Assembly: GCF_000196455.1 (NCBI RefSeq) | Contig: NC_014614.1 | Location: forward strand, 2,306,001 to 2,370,000 | Length of the DNA stretch: 64,000 nt | Direction: 5' to 3' | Source: Acetoanaerobium sticklandii | Lineage (GTDB): Bacteria; Bacillota; Clostridia; Peptostreptococcales; Filifactoraceae | Part shown: piece by piece, positions 8,452 to 16,880 of the stretch | How the letters are laid out: every line of letters starts with the position of its first letter | Position numbering within the stretch: the first letter of the stretch is position 1 | Position numbers and translations under genes: made by a program | The notes under the pieces: generated by a model | What the model saw: the letters and a program-made list of their open reading frames with translations, nothing else | Told to the model about the DNA's origin: nothing | Database searches by the model: none

Positions 8452-8615
8452 TATCTGATTTTTCTAAATATTTAATAAATTTTTTTATACGGAAATTTAT
8501 TTTTTTATATATCATTAAGTAAAAAATTAAATGAAATTATTTTTTTATAAGCTATTGTTATTTAAATTGTTTTTTTAGCTTTGCTAGCAAAACCTAAAAA
8601 AACAAAAAATAAAAA

Positions 8616-8642
8616 ACGAGCTTTTGCATAATGCAAAAGCTC
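8616..8642 (-). terminator. Terminator after tuf1
   Basis: A perfect palindromic stem, CGAGCTTTTGCA paired with TGCAAAAGCTCG, is followed on the minus strand by TTTTTTATTTTTTG. It lies 21 bp after the tuf1 stop and closes the str operon. The same stem recurs after tuf2. Confidence 0.9.
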
Positions 8643-8663
8643 GTATATAAGTCAGGGCTTTAA

Positions 8664-9857
8664 TTACTCTACGATTGTAGCAACAACACCAGCGCCTACA
8701 GTTCTTCCGCCTTCTCTGATAGCAAAACGAAGTCCCTCTTCCATAGCGATTGGAGTGATAAGCTCAACTGAAATAGTGATGTTATCTCCAGGCATAACCA
8801 TTTCTACGCCATCTGGAAGTGTGATGTCACCAGTTACGTCAGTTGTTCTGAAGTAAAACTGTGGTCTATATCCTTTAAAGAATGGAGTATGTCTTCCACC
8901 CTCTTCTTTTTTAAGTACGTAGATTTCTGCAGTGAACTTCGTTCTTGGTTTGATTGTTCCTGATTTAGCTAGAACTTGTCCTCTTTCGATATCATCTCTA
9001 GTTACACCTCTAAGAAGTGCTCCTATGTTATCTCCAGCTTGCGCTTGATCTAGTAACTTTCTGAACATCTCTACTCCAGTTACTACTACTTTTCTTGCTT
9101 CTTCTGTAAGTCCAACGATTTCTACCTCGTCTTGAACTTTTAGAATTCCTCTTTCTACTCTTCCTGTTGCAACTGTTCCTCTACCAGTGATTGAGAATAC
9201 GTCCTCTACTGGCATTAGGAAAGGCTTGTCGATATCTCTTTCTGGCTCTGGAATGTAGCTATCGATTTGCTCGAATAACTCAACGATTTTGTCTCCCCAC
9301 TCAGATGCTGGATCTTCTAATGCTTTTAGTGCTGATCCTCTGATAATTGGAGTGTCATCTCCTGGGAATTCGTACTCGTTTAGTAGGTCTCTTACTTCCA
9401 TTTCTACTAGCTCAAGTAGCTCTTCGTCATCTACCATGTCACATTTGTTTAGGAATACTACGATGTATGGTACCCCTACCTGTCTTGATAGTAGGATATG
9501 CTCTCTTGTTTGTGGCATTGGTCCATCTGCTGCTGAACATACTAGGATAGCTCCGTCCATCTGTGCTGCTCCTGTGATCATGTTCTTAACGTAGTCAGCA
9601 TGGCCTGGGCAGTCAACGTGTGCGTAGTGTCTGTTTGGAGTCTCATACTCAACGTGTGCTGTTGAGATTGTGATTCCTCTTTCTCTTTCCTCTGGTGCCT
9701 TATCTATGTTTTCGAAATCTACTGCTGCTCCGAATCCGTATCTTGCATGTAATGTCTTTGTGATTGCTGCTGTTAATGTTGTTTTTCCGTGGTCTACGTG
9801 TCCTATTGTTCCAATATTAACGTGTGGCTTGGTTCTTTCAAATTTAGCTTTTGCCAT
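8664..9857 (-). CDS. tuf: Elongation factor Tu, copy 1
   Basis: GTPase that delivers aminoacyl-tRNA to the ribosome. The 397-residue protein has G1 GHVDHGKT (about 19-26), G3 DCPGHADY and G4 NKCD. I start it at MAKAKFERTKPH behind an AAAGGAGGA site; a longer upstream reading adds 17 residues with no homology and is rejected. It ends the str operon (rpsL-rpsG-fusA-tuf) and has its own terminator. The protein is identical to the second copy at 24331-25524. Confidence 0.97.
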   Translation of the reverse strand: MAKAKFERTKPHVNIGTIGHVDHGKTTLTAAITKTLHARYGFGAAVDFENIDKAPEERERGITISTAHVEYETPNRHYAHVDCPGHADYVKNMITGAAQMDGAILVCSAADGPMPQTREHILLSRQVGVPYIVVFLNKCDMVDDEELLELVEMEVRDLLNEYEFPGDDTPIIRGSALKALEDPASEWGDKIVELFEQIDSYIPEPERDIDKPFLMPVEDVFSITGRGTVATGRVERGILKVQDEVEIVGLTEEARKVVVTGVEMFRKLLDQAQAGDNIGALLRGVTRDDIERGQVLAKSGTIKPRTKFTAEIYVLKKEEGGRHTPFFKGYRPQFYFRTTDVTGDITLPDGVEMVMPGDNITISVELITPIAMEEGLRFAIREGGRTVGAGVVATIVE

Positions 9858-9958
9858 TTTAAAAATCCTCCTTTTAAGTGAATGTATACTTGATATTAGG
9901 AAAGCCAAAAGGCCTTCCTATATTTATATTTTATACTAAAAATTCAAATAGTATCTTA

Positions 9959-12031
9959 CTATTTTCCTTCTTCCATTATCTTTTTAGCAATAGAAGCTGG
10001 AACTTCTTCATAGTGGTCAAATATCATTGTGTAAGTTGCTCTACCTTGAGTCATAGAACGAAGAGTTGTAGAATAACCAAACATTTCTGAAAGTGGAACC
10101 ATAGCGTTGATAGCTTGTGCTCCTCCTTGTCTAGCTTCCATTCCTTCGATTCTACCTCTACGAGAGTTAAGGTCTCCCATAACATCTCCCATGTAGTCTT
10201 CTGGAGTAACAACTTCAACTTTGAAGTATGGCTCAAGAATTATAGCGTTAGCTTTTCTCATACCATCTTTAAATGCCATAGAAGCAGCCATCTTAAACGC
10301 CATCTCTGATGAGTCAACCTCATGATAAGAACCATCATAAAGCTCAACTTTTACGTCTACAACTGGATATCCAGCAAGAATACCAGCAGCCATAGCGCTT
10401 TGAAGTCCTGCATCAACTGGTCCGATGTATTCTCTAGGAACAGATCCACCAACTGTAGAGTTTACAAACTGGTATCCAGCTCCTGGCTCTTGAGGGAACA
10501 TTCTAATTTTAACATGACCGTACTGACCACGTCCACCAGACTGTTTAGCATATTTGTGTTCAATATCAACAGGGTTCTTAATTGTTTCACGATAAGCAAC
10601 CTGAGGTGCTCCAACATTAGCTTCTACTTTGAATTCTCTAAGCAGACGGTCAACGATGATTTCAAGGTGAAGCTCACCCATACCACCGATAATAGTCTGT
10701 CCAGTTTCTTCATCAGTACGAACTCTAAATGTAGGATCCTCTTCTGAAAGTCTTTGAAGTGCCACACCCATTTTTTCCTGAGCAGCTTTTGATTTTGGCT
10801 CAATAGCTACGTGGATAACTGGTTCTGGGAATTCCATAGACTCAAGAATAATTGGGTGGTCTGGATCACAAAGAGTATCACCAGTTGTAGTGTCCTTAAG
10901 ACCTACAGCAGATGCGATATCTCCAGCATATACTTCAGAGATTTCTTCTCTTGTGTTAGCATGCATCTGAAGGATACGTCCAATTCTTTCTTTTTTATTC
11001 TTAGTAGAGTTGATTACATAAGAACCAGATTTAAGTACTCCTGAATAAACTCTAAAGAAAGCAAGCTTTCCAACAAATGGGTCAGCCATGATTTTAAATG
11101 CAAGAGCTGCAAAAGGTTCTTCATCTGAAGAGTGTCTTTCTGCTTCTTCTCCATCTAGAAGTAATCCTTTAATAGCTGGAATATCAAGTGGAGATGGCAT
11201 ATAATCAATAACTGCATCTAGAACTAGCTGAACACCTTTATTTCTGTAAGCTGTTCCACAGAATACTGGATTAACTTCACAAGCAATTACACCTTTTCTA
11301 AGTGCAACCTTAAGCTCTTCTACAGAGATTTCTTCTCCTTCAAGGAACTTCATTGTTAAGTCTTCATCTAACTCAGCTATAGTTTCTACCATTTTTTCTC
11401 TGTATTCTTCTGCTAGAGCTTTCATATCTTCTGGGATTTCAACTATGTCAACTTCTTGACCTTTGTCATCCTTATACATATAAGCCTTCATAATCATAAG
11501 GTCGATTATTCCAGTAAATGTATCTTCAGCTCCTATAGGAAGATGTAGAGCTACTGCATTAGCTCCTAATCTATCTTTCATCATTTGAACAACTCTTAAA
11601 AAGTCTGCTCCTATGATATCCATTTTATTAACGAACGCAATTCTTGGAACGTTATAGTTATTTGCTTGTCTCCAAACATTCTCAGATTGTGGCTCAACTC
11701 CGCCTTTCGCACAAAATACAGCTACAGCTCCATCTAGAACTCTAAGAGATCTTTCAACCTCAACTGTAAAATCTACGTGGCCCGGAGTATCTATAATGTT
11801 AATTCTATGATCTTTCCACTCAGCAGTTGTAGCAGCAGAAGTAATTGTTATACCTCTTTCTTTTTCCTGCTCCATCCAGTCCATTTGAGAAGCTCCTTCG
11901 TGAGTCTCTCCAATTTTATGGGTTTTTCCTGTGTAGAATAGAATTCTCTCTGTCGTGGTAGTCTTACCCGCATCTATGTGGGCCATGATACCAATATTTC
12001 TAGTTCTTTCTAAAGGGAACTTTCTTGACAC
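9959..12031 (-). CDS. fusA: Elongation factor G
   Basis: Ribosomal translocase GTPase. The 690-residue protein has the normal length. G1 is AHIDAGKTT (about 17-25), G3 DTPGHVDF (about 80-87) and G4 NKMD (about 135-138), followed by domains II-V ending EEVPASIAKKIMEEGK. Translation begins at GTG (MSRKFPLERTRNIGI) after a GGAG-type site. It lies 35 bp after rpsG and 101 bp before tuf1, in the classic str operon order. Fusidic acid would be its target drug by family knowledge. Confidence 0.97.
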   Translation of the reverse strand: MSRKFPLERTRNIGIMAHIDAGKTTTTERILFYTGKTHKIGETHEGASQMDWMEQEKERGITITSAATTAEWKDHRINIIDTPGHVDFTVEVERSLRVLDGAVAVFCAKGGVEPQSENVWRQANNYNVPRIAFVNKMDIIGADFLRVVQMMKDRLGANAVALHLPIGAEDTFTGIIDLMIMKAYMYKDDKGQEVDIVEIPEDMKALAEEYREKMVETIAELDEDLTMKFLEGEEISVEELKVALRKGVIACEVNPVFCGTAYRNKGVQLVLDAVIDYMPSPLDIPAIKGLLLDGEEAERHSSDEEPFAALAFKIMADPFVGKLAFFRVYSGVLKSGSYVINSTKNKKERIGRILQMHANTREEISEVYAGDIASAVGLKDTTTGDTLCDPDHPIILESMEFPEPVIHVAIEPKSKAAQEKMGVALQRLSEEDPTFRVRTDEETGQTIIGGMGELHLEIIVDRLLREFKVEANVGAPQVAYRETIKNPVDIEHKYAKQSGGRGQYGHVKIRMFPQEPGAGYQFVNSTVGGSVPREYIGPVDAGLQSAMAAGILAGYPVVDVKVELYDGSYHEVDSSEMAFKMAASMAFKDGMRKANAIILEPYFKVEVVTPEDYMGDVMGDLNSRRGRIEGMEARQGGAQAINAMVPLSEMFGYSTTLRSMTQGRATYTMIFDHYEEVPASIAKKIMEEGK

Positions 12032-12066
12032 GTATTACACTCCTTTCTGGCAAAACGAATACTATT

Positions 12067-12537
12067 TTACCAACGATAGTGAGCAAATGCTCTATTTGCG
12101 TCTGCCATTTTGTGGGTGTCTTCTTTCTTCTTAACTGAAGCCCCTGTACCGTTAGCTGCATCCATAATTTCTTTTGCTAGCTTATCAGTCATACCTTTTT
12201 CGCCTCTAAGTCTAGTGTATTTCACTAACCATCTAAGTCCTAGAGTTTCTCTTCTATCAGGTCTAACTTCTATTGGCACCTGGTAGTTAGCTCCACCAAC
12301 TCTTCTAGCTTTTACTTCAAGTACTGGCATGATATTATTCATAGCTTTGTCAAAAACCTCTAATGGATCTTCACCAGTCTTTTCTTTTATAATATCAAAC
12401 GCACCATATACAATCTTTTGTGATGTACCTTTTTTTCCATCTAGCATAACTTTATTTATTAATTTTGTCACAACCTTGCTTGCGTACATAGGGTCTGGCA
12501 AAATTTCTCTCTTTGGAACATTACCTTTTCTTGGCAC
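12067..12537 (-). CDS. rpsG: 30S ribosomal protein S7
   Basis: S7 nucleates assembly of the 30S head and lies at the E-site mRNA exit. The 156-residue protein starts with GTG (MPRKGNVPKREILPDPMY), contains NNIMPVLEVKARRVGGANYQVPIEVRPDRR (about 67-96), and ends AFAHYRW, all typical. A GGAGGG site lies upstream. It follows rpsL by 113 bp; that gap holds an imperfect hairpin (CGACATAG...TTATGTCG) that I cannot assign a role. In E. coli S7 represses the str operon; whether it does here is unknown. Confidence 0.97.
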   Translation of the reverse strand: MPRKGNVPKREILPDPMYASKVVTKLINKVMLDGKKGTSQKIVYGAFDIIKEKTGEDPLEVFDKAMNNIMPVLEVKARRVGGANYQVPIEVRPDRRETLGLRWLVKYTRLRGEKGMTDKLAKEIMDAANGTGASVKKKEDTHKMADANRAFAHYRW

Positions 12538-12650
12538 TATACTTCCCTCCTTAATAATCTAATTTATTAGATCATCGGTACTCGACATAAGCTGTTTCTA
12601 TGTCGCGGGCGCCTGTTATATATATAATAAACGCACCGAACAATACTCAA

Positions 12651-13073
12651 CTATTTCTTAGCAGCTTTTGGTTTCTTTGCACCGTACTTTGATCTTGCTT
12701 GCATTCTCTTGTCTACTCCTGATGTATCTAGCGTTCCTCTCACAATGTGATAACGAACTCCTGGTAAGTCTTTAACTCTTCCTCCTCTGATTAGAACAAC
12801 ACTATGCTCTTGCAGATTGTGTCCTTCTCCTGGGATATAAGCTGAAACTTCCATTTGATTTGTCAGTCTAACTCTGGCAACTTTTCTTAACGCTGAGTTA
12901 GGTTTTTTAGGAGTAACAGTCTTTACTGACGTACAAACTCCTCTTTTTTGTGGAGCAGATATCTCTGTTCCTTTTTTTCTAAGAGAGTTAAATCCTCTTT
13001 GAAGAGCTGGAGCTGTAGATTTTTTTTCTACTTCTTCTCTTCCCTTACGAATTAACTGACTAATGGTTGGCAT
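12651..13073 (-). CDS. rpsL: 30S ribosomal protein S12
   Basis: S12 sits at the decoding centre and helps set translational accuracy; it is the classic streptomycin-resistance locus. The 140-residue protein contains TPKKPNSALRKVARV (about 54-68, with the Lys usually altered in resistant mutants) and PGEGHNLQEHSVVLIRGGRVKDLPGVRYH (about 86-114). The sequence at both hot spots looks wild type. It is the first gene of the str operon, with a promoter and structured leader upstream. Confidence 0.97.
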   Translation of the reverse strand: MPTISQLIRKGREEVEKKSTAPALQRGFNSLRKKGTEISAPQKRGVCTSVKTVTPKKPNSALRKVARVRLTNQMEVSAYIPGEGHNLQEHSVVLIRGGRVKDLPGVRYHIVRGTLDTSGVDKRMQARSKYGAKKPKAAKK

Positions 13074-13204
13074 TCGCGCACCTCCTTTTAAATTATTTGT
13101 TTTTTTGCACAGCCAACTGCTTTGAGTATTGCTACCGTCGCTAAAGAATTCATATGTAAATTCAAAAGCCTCTAATAGCTTGGTTTTAAAAAATCATTTG
13201 ACCA

Positions 13205-13250
13205 GTGTAATGAAATTAGCAGTCCCCTTAAGGAGTCTGCTAATTTACAC
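13205..13250 (-). promoter_or_regulatory. 5' leader hairpin of the str operon
   Basis: A long stem (AAATTAGCAG pairing with CTGCTAATTT, extended by AGTGT/ACACT and by CCCTTAAGG inside) forms right at the predicted 5' end of the rpsL mRNA. No T run follows on the minus strand, so it is probably not a terminator. It could stabilise the transcript or serve as a ribosomal-protein binding site; I know of no matching family. Confidence 0.55.
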
Positions 13251-13258
13251 ACTGTTAT

Positions 13259-13287
13259 ATTTTACCACCAGGTTTGGTAGTAGTCAA
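13259..13287 (-). promoter_or_regulatory. str operon promoter
   Basis: TTGACT (13282-13287) and TAAAAT (13259-13264) on the minus strand are 17 bp apart, lying between rpoC and rpsL. It gives rpsL-rpsG-fusA-tuf1 its own start. The spacer contains an imperfect inverted repeat (CTACC/GGTGG). Confidence 0.75.
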
Positions 13288-13292
13288 CATAT

Positions 13293-16200
13293 TTAATCTA
13301 CAAAATTCTCTATTTTTTGCTCTTTAGCGTCTGGCTTAACCATATCAGGAGTAGAAATTTCTATAGTCTTATATCTTTTCATGCCTGTACCTGCTGGAAT
13401 AAGCTTTCCGATAATAACATTTTCTTTTAGTCCAATTAGATTGTCTTTCTTGCCTTTTATAGCTGCCTCAGTAAGAACTCTAGTAGTTTCCTGGAATGAT
13501 GCCGCTGACAAGAATGATTCTGTCGCAAGAGATGCTTTAGTTATACCAAGCAGAACTCTTTTTATTGTAGCTGGCTGTAAGCCATTTTCAACTGCCTTTT
13601 CATTTATGCGTCTTAGTTCTAAGATATCAACTAGAGCTCCAGGAAGAAGATTTGTATCTCCTGATTCTTCTACTTTTACCTTAGAAAGCATTTGTCTTAT
13701 TATGATTTCAATGTGTTTATCATTGATATCAACACCCTGAAGTCTATATACCCTTTGAACCTCTTTAACTATATAATCTTGAACCCCAGTTACTCCATTA
13801 ACTCTAAGGATATCATGAGGATTAATAGATCCTTGTGTAAGTGGTTCTCCAGCTTTAACTTTAGCACCATCTTTTACTTTCATTCTAGAGCCATAAGGAA
13901 TGGTGTAGTTCTTTTCTTCCCCTGAATCTGTGGTAACTATAGCTTCTTTCTTTCTTCCAGTTTCTTCTATTCTAACAGTTCCTGCAAACTCAGTAATAAC
14001 AGCAAGTCCTTTAGGTTTTCTACCTTCGAAAAGCTCTTCAACCCTTGGAAGACCTTGCGTTATATCTCCTCCTGCAACTCCACCTGTATGGAAAGTACGC
14101 ATTGTAAGCTGAGTACCCGGCTCGCCGATTGACTGCGCGGCAATAATACCTACAGCTTCACCTACATTTACTTCTTTTCCTGTTGCTAGGTTACGTCCGT
14201 AGCATTTAGCACAGATACCTTTTTTAGCTTTACAGTTAAGAGGTGTACGTAGTTTTAGATATTCTATACCAGCTGCAACAATTTTTTCAGCATCAGTTTC
14301 TTGAATCATTTCGCCTGCTGGAACAATTAGTTCGTTAGTTTCTGGATGAATTATATTCTCTAGTGCATATCTTCCTGCGATACGATCGAATAGACCTTCT
14401 ATTTCCTCGTTTCCGTCTTTAAATGCACTTACTTCTATTCCCTCATTCGTCTCACAATCAAGCTCTCTTACGATAACGTCCTGTGATACGTCAACAAGTC
14501 TTCTTGTTAGGTATCCAGAGTCAGCTGTACGAAGTGCTGTATCGGCTAGACCTTTACGGGCACCATGAGAAGATGTAAAGTACTCAAGGACAGATAGTCC
14601 TTCACGGAAGTTCGATTTAACTGGGATTTCAACTGTCTTACCAGATGCATTCGCCATAAGACCACGCATACCAGCAAGCTGTCTAATCTGTTTTTTAGAA
14701 CCCCTCGCTCCAGATACAGCCATAATGTTGATGTTATTAAGAGGTCCAAGTTTCTTCATAAGAGCATCAGTTACTTCTTCAGTAGTTTTAGCCCAAGTCT
14801 CTATTACTCTTTCATATCTCTCATCATCAGACATAAGTCCTCTTCTGAAGTTCTTTTCATACTTTTCAACTTTTTGCTCAGCTTCTCTTATCAGTGCGTA
14901 CTTCTCTTCTGGAATCTCCATATCTGCAACCGAAACAGAAATAGCCGCTCTAGTTGAAAACTTAAATCCAAGATTCTTAATATTATCAAGCATGATAGCA
15001 GTCATAGTATTTCCATGCTTTCTAAAGCATTTGTCTATAACCTTTCCTATCATTTTCTTGTCTAATATAAAATCAACTTCAAGAGCATAAGGCTCTTTTT
15101 CTCTATCTACATATCCTAAATCTTGAGGGATATTTTCATTAAAAATAAATCTTCCAACAGTACTCTCAACAAGTCTGCCTGGATCATCTGAAGATTTTTT
15201 TACTTTTACTCTTACTCTAGCATGAAGATGGACTTGATGATTTTCATAAGCAAGCATCATTTCAGTGAAGTCCTTAAATACAGAGCCTTCCCCTATAACA
15301 CCCTTTTCTTCAATAGTAAGGTAGTAAGTACCAAGTACCATATCCTGAGTAGGAGTAGTAATAGGCGCTCCATCTTTAGGCGCTAGAATGTTGTTTGGAG
15401 AAAGCATTAAGAATCTTCCTTCGGCTTGTGCTTCTACTGAAAGAGGCACGTGAACAGCCATCTGGTCTCCATCGAAATCCGCATTATAAGCAGTACATAC
15501 AAGTGGATGAAGCTTTATAGCTTTACCTTCAACTAAAACTGGTTCAAATGCTTGAATTCCAAGTCTATGCAGAGTCGGAGCACGGTTTAGAAGTACTGGA
15601 TGTCCTTTAATTACTTCTTCTAGAATATCCCAAACCTCTGGTTTAATCTTTTCAACCATACGCTTAGCACTCTTTATGTTGTGCGCGTAATTTTTCTTAA
15701 CTAGTTCATTCATTACAAACGGCTTAAATAGTTCTAAAGCCATCTTCTTAGGAAGTCCACACTGATAAAACTTCAGCTCTGGTCCAACTACTATAACCGA
15801 ACGTCCAGAATAGTCAACACGCTTTCCTAGAAGGTTCTGACGGAAACGTCCTTGCTTTCCTTTTAGCATGTCAGAAAGTGACTTAAGAGGTCTGTTTCCA
15901 GGACCAGTTACAGGTCTTCCTCTTCTTCCGTTGTCTATAAGAGCATCAACTGCCTCTTGAAGCATTCTTTTTTCATTTCTTACAATGATATCAGGTGCTC
16001 CAAGCTCAAGAAGTCTTTTTAGACGGTTGTTTCTGTTTATTACTCTTCTATATAAATCATTTAGGTCAGAAGTTGCAAATCTTCCTCCATCAAGCTGTAC
16101 CATAGGTCTAAGATCTGGTGGTATAACTGGAACTACATCTAAAATCATCCATGTTGGATCATTTCCAGACTGCCTAAATGCTTCTACTACTTCTAGTCGT

Positions 16201-16832
16201 CTTATCGTCTTAATTCTTTTTTGACCAGTAGCATCTTTAAGCTTTGCTTTAAGCTCTTTTGAAAGTCTTTCAAGATCAACCTTTTTAAGTATTTCTTGAA
16301 CAGCTTCAGCGCCCATCATAGCTTTAAATGCTTTGTGTCCAAAAGTTTCAAGAGCATCTCTATAGTCTTTTTCATTAAGAAGCTGATTTTCAGATAAGTT
16401 TGTCTCACCTGGATCAATTACTACATAAGATGCAAAATAAAGTATCTTCTCTAGTACTCTAGGTGACATATCTAGAAGGAGTCCCATACGAGATGGGATT
16501 CCTTTAAAATACCAAATATGAGAAACCGGAGCCGCTAGCTCGATATGACCCATTCTCTCTCTTCTTACTTTCGATCTTGTAACCTCAACTCCGCAGCGGT
16601 CACAAACTATACCCTTGTGTCTTGCTCTATCTCTTTTATATTTTCCGCAGTGGCATTCCCAGTCCTTTGTAGGTCCAAAAATTCTTTCGCAGAAAAGCCC
16701 ATCTTTCTCTGGCTTTAAAGTTCTGTAGTTAATTGTTTCAGGTTTTTTTACTTCTCCCTTAGACCACTGTCTAATTTTTTCTGGAGAAGCTAGCCCTATT
16801 TGTATGGATTCAAAGTTGTTTAGTTCAAACAA
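13293..16832 (-). CDS. rpoC: DNA-directed RNA polymerase subunit beta'
   Basis: Largest core RNA polymerase subunit, carrying the catalytic Mg site. The 1179-residue protein has the N-terminal zinc ribbon (CHCGKY...CDRCG, about 60-81), the catalytic NADFDGDQMAVH (about 449-460) and the second zinc site with CKAKKGICAKCYG. Translation starts at TTG (MFELNNFESIQIGL). The ribosome binding site AAGGAGCGACACTCCTTG lies in a GGAG/CTCC mini-hairpin next to the start codon. It lies 48 bp after rpoB and is cotranscribed with it. The length fits Firmicutes. Confidence 0.98.
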   Translation of the reverse strand: MFELNNFESIQIGLASPEKIRQWSKGEVKKPETINYRTLKPEKDGLFCERIFGPTKDWECHCGKYKRDRARHKGIVCDRCGVEVTRSKVRRERMGHIELAAPVSHIWYFKGIPSRMGLLLDMSPRVLEKILYFASYVVIDPGETNLSENQLLNEKDYRDALETFGHKAFKAMMGAEAVQEILKKVDLERLSKELKAKLKDATGQKRIKTIRRLEVVEAFRQSGNDPTWMILDVVPVIPPDLRPMVQLDGGRFATSDLNDLYRRVINRNNRLKRLLELGAPDIIVRNEKRMLQEAVDALIDNGRRGRPVTGPGNRPLKSLSDMLKGKQGRFRQNLLGKRVDYSGRSVIVVGPELKFYQCGLPKKMALELFKPFVMNELVKKNYAHNIKSAKRMVEKIKPEVWDILEEVIKGHPVLLNRAPTLHRLGIQAFEPVLVEGKAIKLHPLVCTAYNADFDGDQMAVHVPLSVEAQAEGRFLMLSPNNILAPKDGAPITTPTQDMVLGTYYLTIEEKGVIGEGSVFKDFTEMMLAYENHQVHLHARVRVKVKKSSDDPGRLVESTVGRFIFNENIPQDLGYVDREKEPYALEVDFILDKKMIGKVIDKCFRKHGNTMTAIMLDNIKNLGFKFSTRAAISVSVADMEIPEEKYALIREAEQKVEKYEKNFRRGLMSDDERYERVIETWAKTTEEVTDALMKKLGPLNNINIMAVSGARGSKKQIRQLAGMRGLMANASGKTVEIPVKSNFREGLSVLEYFTSSHGARKGLADTALRTADSGYLTRRLVDVSQDVIVRELDCETNEGIEVSAFKDGNEEIEGLFDRIAGRYALENIIHPETNELIVPAGEMIQETDAEKIVAAGIEYLKLRTPLNCKAKKGICAKCYGRNLATGKEVNVGEAVGIIAAQSIGEPGTQLTMRTFHTGGVAGGDITQGLPRVEELFEGRKPKGLAVITEFAGTVRIEETGRKKEAIVTTDSGEEKNYTIPYGSRMKVKDGAKVKAGEPLTQGSINPHDILRVNGVTGVQDYIVKEVQRVYRLQGVDINDKHIEIIIRQMLSKVKVEESGDTNLLPGALVDILELRRINEKAVENGLQPATIKRVLLGITKASLATESFLSAASFQETTRVLTEAAIKGKKDNLIGLKENVIIGKLIPAGTGMKRYKTIEISTPDMVKPDAKEQKIENFVD

Positions 16833-16880
16833 GGAGTGTCGCTCCTTTCCTTGAAATTAATATAGTCAATCGTTAGCAAA

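Larger units (their letters stand above)
8612..9861 (-). repeat. Duplicated tuf block, copy 1
   Basis: This stretch of about 1250 bp, covering the terminator, the whole tuf coding region and four bases upstream of its ATG, appears identical to 24279-25528. The translated proteins are the same over all 397 residues. Identity stops abruptly at both ends: five versus six A residues beside the terminator, and unrelated ribosome-binding regions. This suggests gene conversion between the two tuf genes. I compared by eye, so isolated differences could have been missed. Confidence 0.85.

Noticed and set aside
8312..8515. A 67-residue reading overlapping the livK start on the same strand
   Set aside because: It overlaps the livK signal peptide in another frame and covers the livK promoter; no homology.
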